Positions 43,370 through 45,331 of a stretch of 45,331 bases of DNA are shown piece after piece. The notes under the pieces are model-generated. The model saw nothing but the letters and a program-made list of their open reading frames with translations, was not told the DNA's origin and did not search any database. This DNA comes from Bacteroidota bacterium (GTDB lineage Bacteria; Bacteroidota; Bacteroidia; Bacteroidales; WCHB1-69). How positions within the stretch are numbered: position 1 is the stretch's first letter; each line of letters opens with the position of its first letter. A program made the translations under genes and the position numbers. The stretch lies in the NCBI GenBank assembly GCA_023413895.1, contig JAEZOU010000012.1:1-45331 (forward strand), in the 5' to 3' direction.

Positions 43370-44413
43370 CTACCGTACAATATATCCACCCGTCTTTCTC
43401 GAACCTTTGTATTTGATACGTTTGCTATTCTTTAATAAGGCAAGATAGCGCATAACACTGCTGTATGGAATATGACAAGCCTCGCTAATCTCCTTCACAC
43501 TGCAGAAGCGATGTGTCTTAATGTATCGGTAAACGATTTCGATTTTTTCCAATTGACGGGTGCTTTTACTCTCCGAATCCTCCTTCTCTGTTGAAGCCGC
43601 TTCCTGCGTATAGTTGAGATAGCTCTGATGCGTATTTATAATATCGGTATATGATGAGCCAATGACGAAAACAAGCGGACTTTTCCCGCTATTACTTTCT
43701 TTCATAACCACGTTGTTGTCATTAATTTGAGAAATAGACGCTTTCTGCACTATGACATTGCGCGAGATACGGAGAAACTCCTCCCTTCCGAGCAACTCCT
43801 CAAGGTCGTTCATCGAGTTGTAGCGAAGGTAGGTGGTGCCGTCGGTGAGATGTATCGAGGTAACATTCCGTTCCTGAATGCAATAACAAATTTGTCTAAT
43901 ACGAATCAATGTTTTGTGCTCTTTGTCCCTCACCTCCAAAAAATTGAATTTTTTCCGCAAGGAAAAATCTTTCTCCTCACTCTCCCGCTGCAACCACAAG
44001 ATGGTGTTTAATGCGTAGGCAAACAGTACCAACCCGCCATTACGTAAGGTGACAAGAAGGGATTCCTCTAAGAGAAAATGAGTAGCTAAGTCTGTATAGC
44101 CGCTTTTGGAGTACATATTCAATAAGTTAGGCGCAACCATCACCATCTCTGCTGCTCCCGATATAACCACGCTAAAAACACTCAGGCACCAGTAGAGATC
44201 ATATTTCCGTTGGGTATAAAATTTGGGAAATAGCAGATAATAGTTCAGATAGATAACCATAATTGCAATTATCCCACTCAAATATTCTTTGTATAGGTCT
44301 GGGTAAGCTGCAGTTCTTAACCAACAATTACATCCGAAAAAATACCACATTGCCAATAGAAAAAGCAGGTGGAAAATGACCTGAACAGATGTTCTGTCGT
44401 ACCAATGTTTCAT
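43370..44413 (-). CDS. Membrane-bound LytTR transcription regulator with C-terminal winged helix
   Basis: 347 aa from ATG 44413, fixed by a promoter box 17 bases upstream; the longer GTG start at 44461 lies before the box. Four membrane helices (about 10-27, 45-62, 73-93, 119-141) form a module like that of Bacteroidota LytS-type kinases (VIYLNYYLLFPKFYTQRKYDLYW). There is no kinase domain. A LytTR DNA-binding domain (about 166-262) follows: KTLIRIRQICYCIQERNVTSIHLTDGTTYLRY and FLRISRNVIVQKASI. A polar linker leads to a winged helix (about 292-347: CSVKEISEACHIPYSSVMRYLALLKNSKRIKYKG). It is divergent from a lipoprotein gene. Two DNA-binding domains on one membrane protein is unusual. Confidence 0.82.
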   Translation of the reverse strand: MKHWYDRTSVQVIFHLLFLLAMWYFFGCNCWLRTAAYPDLYKEYLSGIIAIMVIYLNYYLLFPKFYTQRKYDLYWCLSVFSVVISGAAEMVMVAPNLLNMYSKSGYTDLATHFLLEESLLVTLRNGGLVLFAYALNTILWLQRESEEKDFSLRKKFNFLEVRDKEHKTLIRIRQICYCIQERNVTSIHLTDGTTYLRYNSMNDLEELLGREEFLRISRNVIVQKASISQINDNNVVMKESNSGKSPLVFVIGSSYTDIINTHQSYLNYTQEAASTEKEDSESKSTRQLEKIEIVYRYIKTHRFCSVKEISEACHIPYSSVMRYLALLKNSKRIKYKGSRKTGGYIVR

Positions 44414-44429
44414 AGCATAAATTTTGAGG

Positions 44430-44437
44430 CAAAGGTA
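44430..44437 (-). promoter_or_regulatory. -7 box TACCTTTG of the LytTR regulator gene
   Basis: Minus strand 44437 to 44430 reads TACCTTTG, an exact TAnnTTTG match giving a leader of about 10 bases before ATG 44413. Confidence 0.65.
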
Positions 44438-44490
44438 TGAATTTTCTTCCAGAAATTTCACTTTTTGTTGGGTTTCATTCTGGCAACCTG

Positions 44491-44564
44491 TTTTATCTTC
44501 TCACGTAGGAATATTTTCGTCTCGTATAATGTGCTATTTATCCTGAAAATATGAGAAGATAAAA
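44491..44564. repeat. Inverted-repeat pair 1 of the 13-bp motif TGAGAAGATAAAA
   Basis: TTTTATCTTCTCA at 44491-44503 and its exact reverse complement at 44552-44564, 48 bases apart. An inner pair ATATTTTC (44511-44518)/GAAAATAT (44545-44552) extends the symmetry. The array sits between the LytTR promoter and the lipoprotein promoter, so it may be operator DNA or an RNA/DNA hairpin. Confidence 0.8.
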
Positions 44565-44574
44565 ATTATAGAGG

Positions 44575-44647
44575 TGAGATGATAAAATTATGTTATCTTT
44601 TTTTACAATACTGTAATTCAATAGATTAAATTATTTTTATCATCTCA
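44575..44647. repeat. Inverted-repeat pair 2 of the 13-bp motif TGAGATGATAAAA
   Basis: TGAGATGATAAAA at 44575-44587 and its exact reverse complement at 44635-44647, 47 bases apart. The motif differs from pair 1 at one base, and both arms carry the change. Copies 2 and 3 (44552 and 44575) are direct repeats 23 bases apart, close to two helical turns. Confidence 0.8.
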
Positions 44648-44725
44648 TTTTTACAAAATTCGTCCTAAATGGTGAAATTTTACTTTTTACGCAAAAATTG
44701 ATGCCTTTCAATGAGAAATTTTCGC

Positions 44726-44733
44726 TAATTTTG
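44726..44733 (+). promoter_or_regulatory. -7 box TAATTTTG of the lipoprotein gene
   Basis: Exact TAnnTTTG match 51 bases before ATG 44785. Confidence 0.55.
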
Positions 44734-44784
44734 TGAGCGAAAACTAATAAGAACGGATACATTTTTGAAAATGTACTTGAAATT

Positions 44785-45276
44785 ATGAAAAAAACGACAC
44801 TATTTTTCTTGCTTTTAATTCTACTCTCTCTTTGGACATTTTCGTGTCAAAAAGAGGAGGAAAACGCACCAATAGCTCCTAACGAAGCTACCATAGCCAA
44901 CCTAACCAAAGAGATGCAGAATGGAATCCTTACTATTAGAGTAGGACATAGTGCAAAGGAATGCAACGGATGCATTCCCGTAGGCGATAAACTTGTTCAT
45001 GTAGATTGTTCAGGATATGGAACCTTATGTGAGATTACGGCTCGCGTGTCTATTATTGACAATGGTTTGCAGGTTTCTGCTATTACCACCGACACATTCG
45101 GTTTAACCACATTAGATTATTTCAATATGCCAGCGCGCTCGTTGGCAGTGGAAGATGAGAACGAGAAATATTACCTTAACATACCTGCTCAGATGCTCTA
45201 CCGCGATAGCAAAACGCAACAATTCACTATCTCGGGGTTATTCTACTCCACAAACGCATATTACGAGAACAATTAA
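44785..45276 (+). CDS. Cysteine-containing lipoprotein of unknown function
   Basis: 163 aa. Signal peptide with lipobox TFSC (Cys21) and the acidic QKEEEN that follows. The mature part has four more cysteines: C60 and C63 in a CxxC (ECNGC), C75 and C82, spaced to allow two disulfides or a metal site. The second half is beta-rich (ITARVSIIDNGLQVSAITTDTFG, FTISGLFYST). No family is recognised. It is divergent from the membrane LytTR regulator with a 13-bp repeat array between them, so it is a likely target of that regulator. The 55 bases after its stop to the window end show no feature. Confidence 0.7.
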   Translation: MKKTTLFFLLLILLSLWTFSCQKEEENAPIAPNEATIANLTKEMQNGILTIRVGHSAKECNGCIPVGDKLVHVDCSGYGTLCEITARVSIIDNGLQVSAITTDTFGLTTLDYFNMPARSLAVEDENEKYYLNIPAQMLYRDSKTQQFTISGLFYSTNAYYENN

Positions 45277-45331
45277 TATAATGTCTTGCTGTTTCTCTCG
45301 GTTTTGCATTGTCCCTGCAGAATTGGGAGAA

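Noticed and set aside
1..45331. CRISPR array, insertion sequence, prophage or integrative element
   Set aside because: No regularly spaced repeats, transposase, integrase or phage structural genes were seen; gene content is core chromosomal throughout.

Overview
This window is ordinary chromosomal DNA from a member of the Bacteroidota, most likely order Bacteroidales. The sequence is AT-rich. Most transcription units begin just downstream of the Bacteroidota -7 promoter box TAnnTTTG (18 good matches listed), and Shine-Dalgarno signals are weak. The gene content is lineage-typical: a SecA of about 1,100 residues, GldD and GldB gliding/type IX secretion (T9SS) proteins, a T9SS plug-domain (DUF5103) protein, a TonB-dependent receptor with a carboxypeptidase-regulatory-like N-terminus, a glycine-lipid type acyltransferase pair, and SerC/SerA. 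I see no insertion sequence, prophage, integrase or CRISPR array.

Layout. 1-3.4 kb: 3' end of an unrecognised + strand gene, pyrG-rlmI on the minus strand, then tRNA-Gly(CCC) and a small zinc-ribbon reading frame broken by a stop. 3.9-9.1 kb: secA, a glycosyltransferase and mazG. 9.1-11.7 kb: a SPOR-domain protein (minus), gldD-gldB and ssb. 11.9-16.1 kb: an EnvC-like protein with a degenerate LytM domain, two acyltransferases (glsA/glsB-like), engB and a META-domain lipoprotein. 16.2-22.4 kb: SurA-like PPIase, MoxR ATPase, an orphan histidine kinase, and a TonB-dependent receptor. 22.4-26.8 kb: a five-gene minus-strand run (secreted coiled-coil protein, lpdA, outer-membrane barrel, uppP, truB). 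27-31 kb: lysS, serC, serA. 31-34.4 kb: Skp/OmpH chaperone, DUF721 protein, PhoB/PhoR-like two-component pair. 34.5-36.7 kb: T9SS plug-domain protein and ROK kinase. 36.7-39.7 kb: a lone oligopeptide-type ABC substrate-binding lipoprotein and an ATP-grasp-like unknown. 39.7-43.2 kb: beta-CASP metallohydrolase, a shortened and divergent chorismate synthase, and murG outside any cell-wall cluster. 43.3-45.3 kb: a membrane-bound LytTR regulator divergent from a cysteine-containing lipoprotein.

Much of the window serves the cell envelope: secretion (secA, surA-like, skp), lipid II and carrier recycling (murG, uppP), membrane lipids (glsA/glsB), gliding/T9SS and envelope signalling. The rest is core metabolism and translation.

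The most unusual locus is the last 2 kb. A protein with a four-helix membrane module, a LytTR DNA-binding domain and a C-terminal winged helix is encoded divergently from a small lipoprotein. Between their promoters lie four copies of a 13-bp motif forming two perfect inverted-repeat pairs. This looks like a self-contained membrane-to-DNA regulatory system. Other points of interest are the divergent chorismate synthase, the interrupted zinc-ribbon frame, a palindromic element inside the ATP-grasp-like gene, and the isolated murG. All calls come from reading the sequence; no database search was run.
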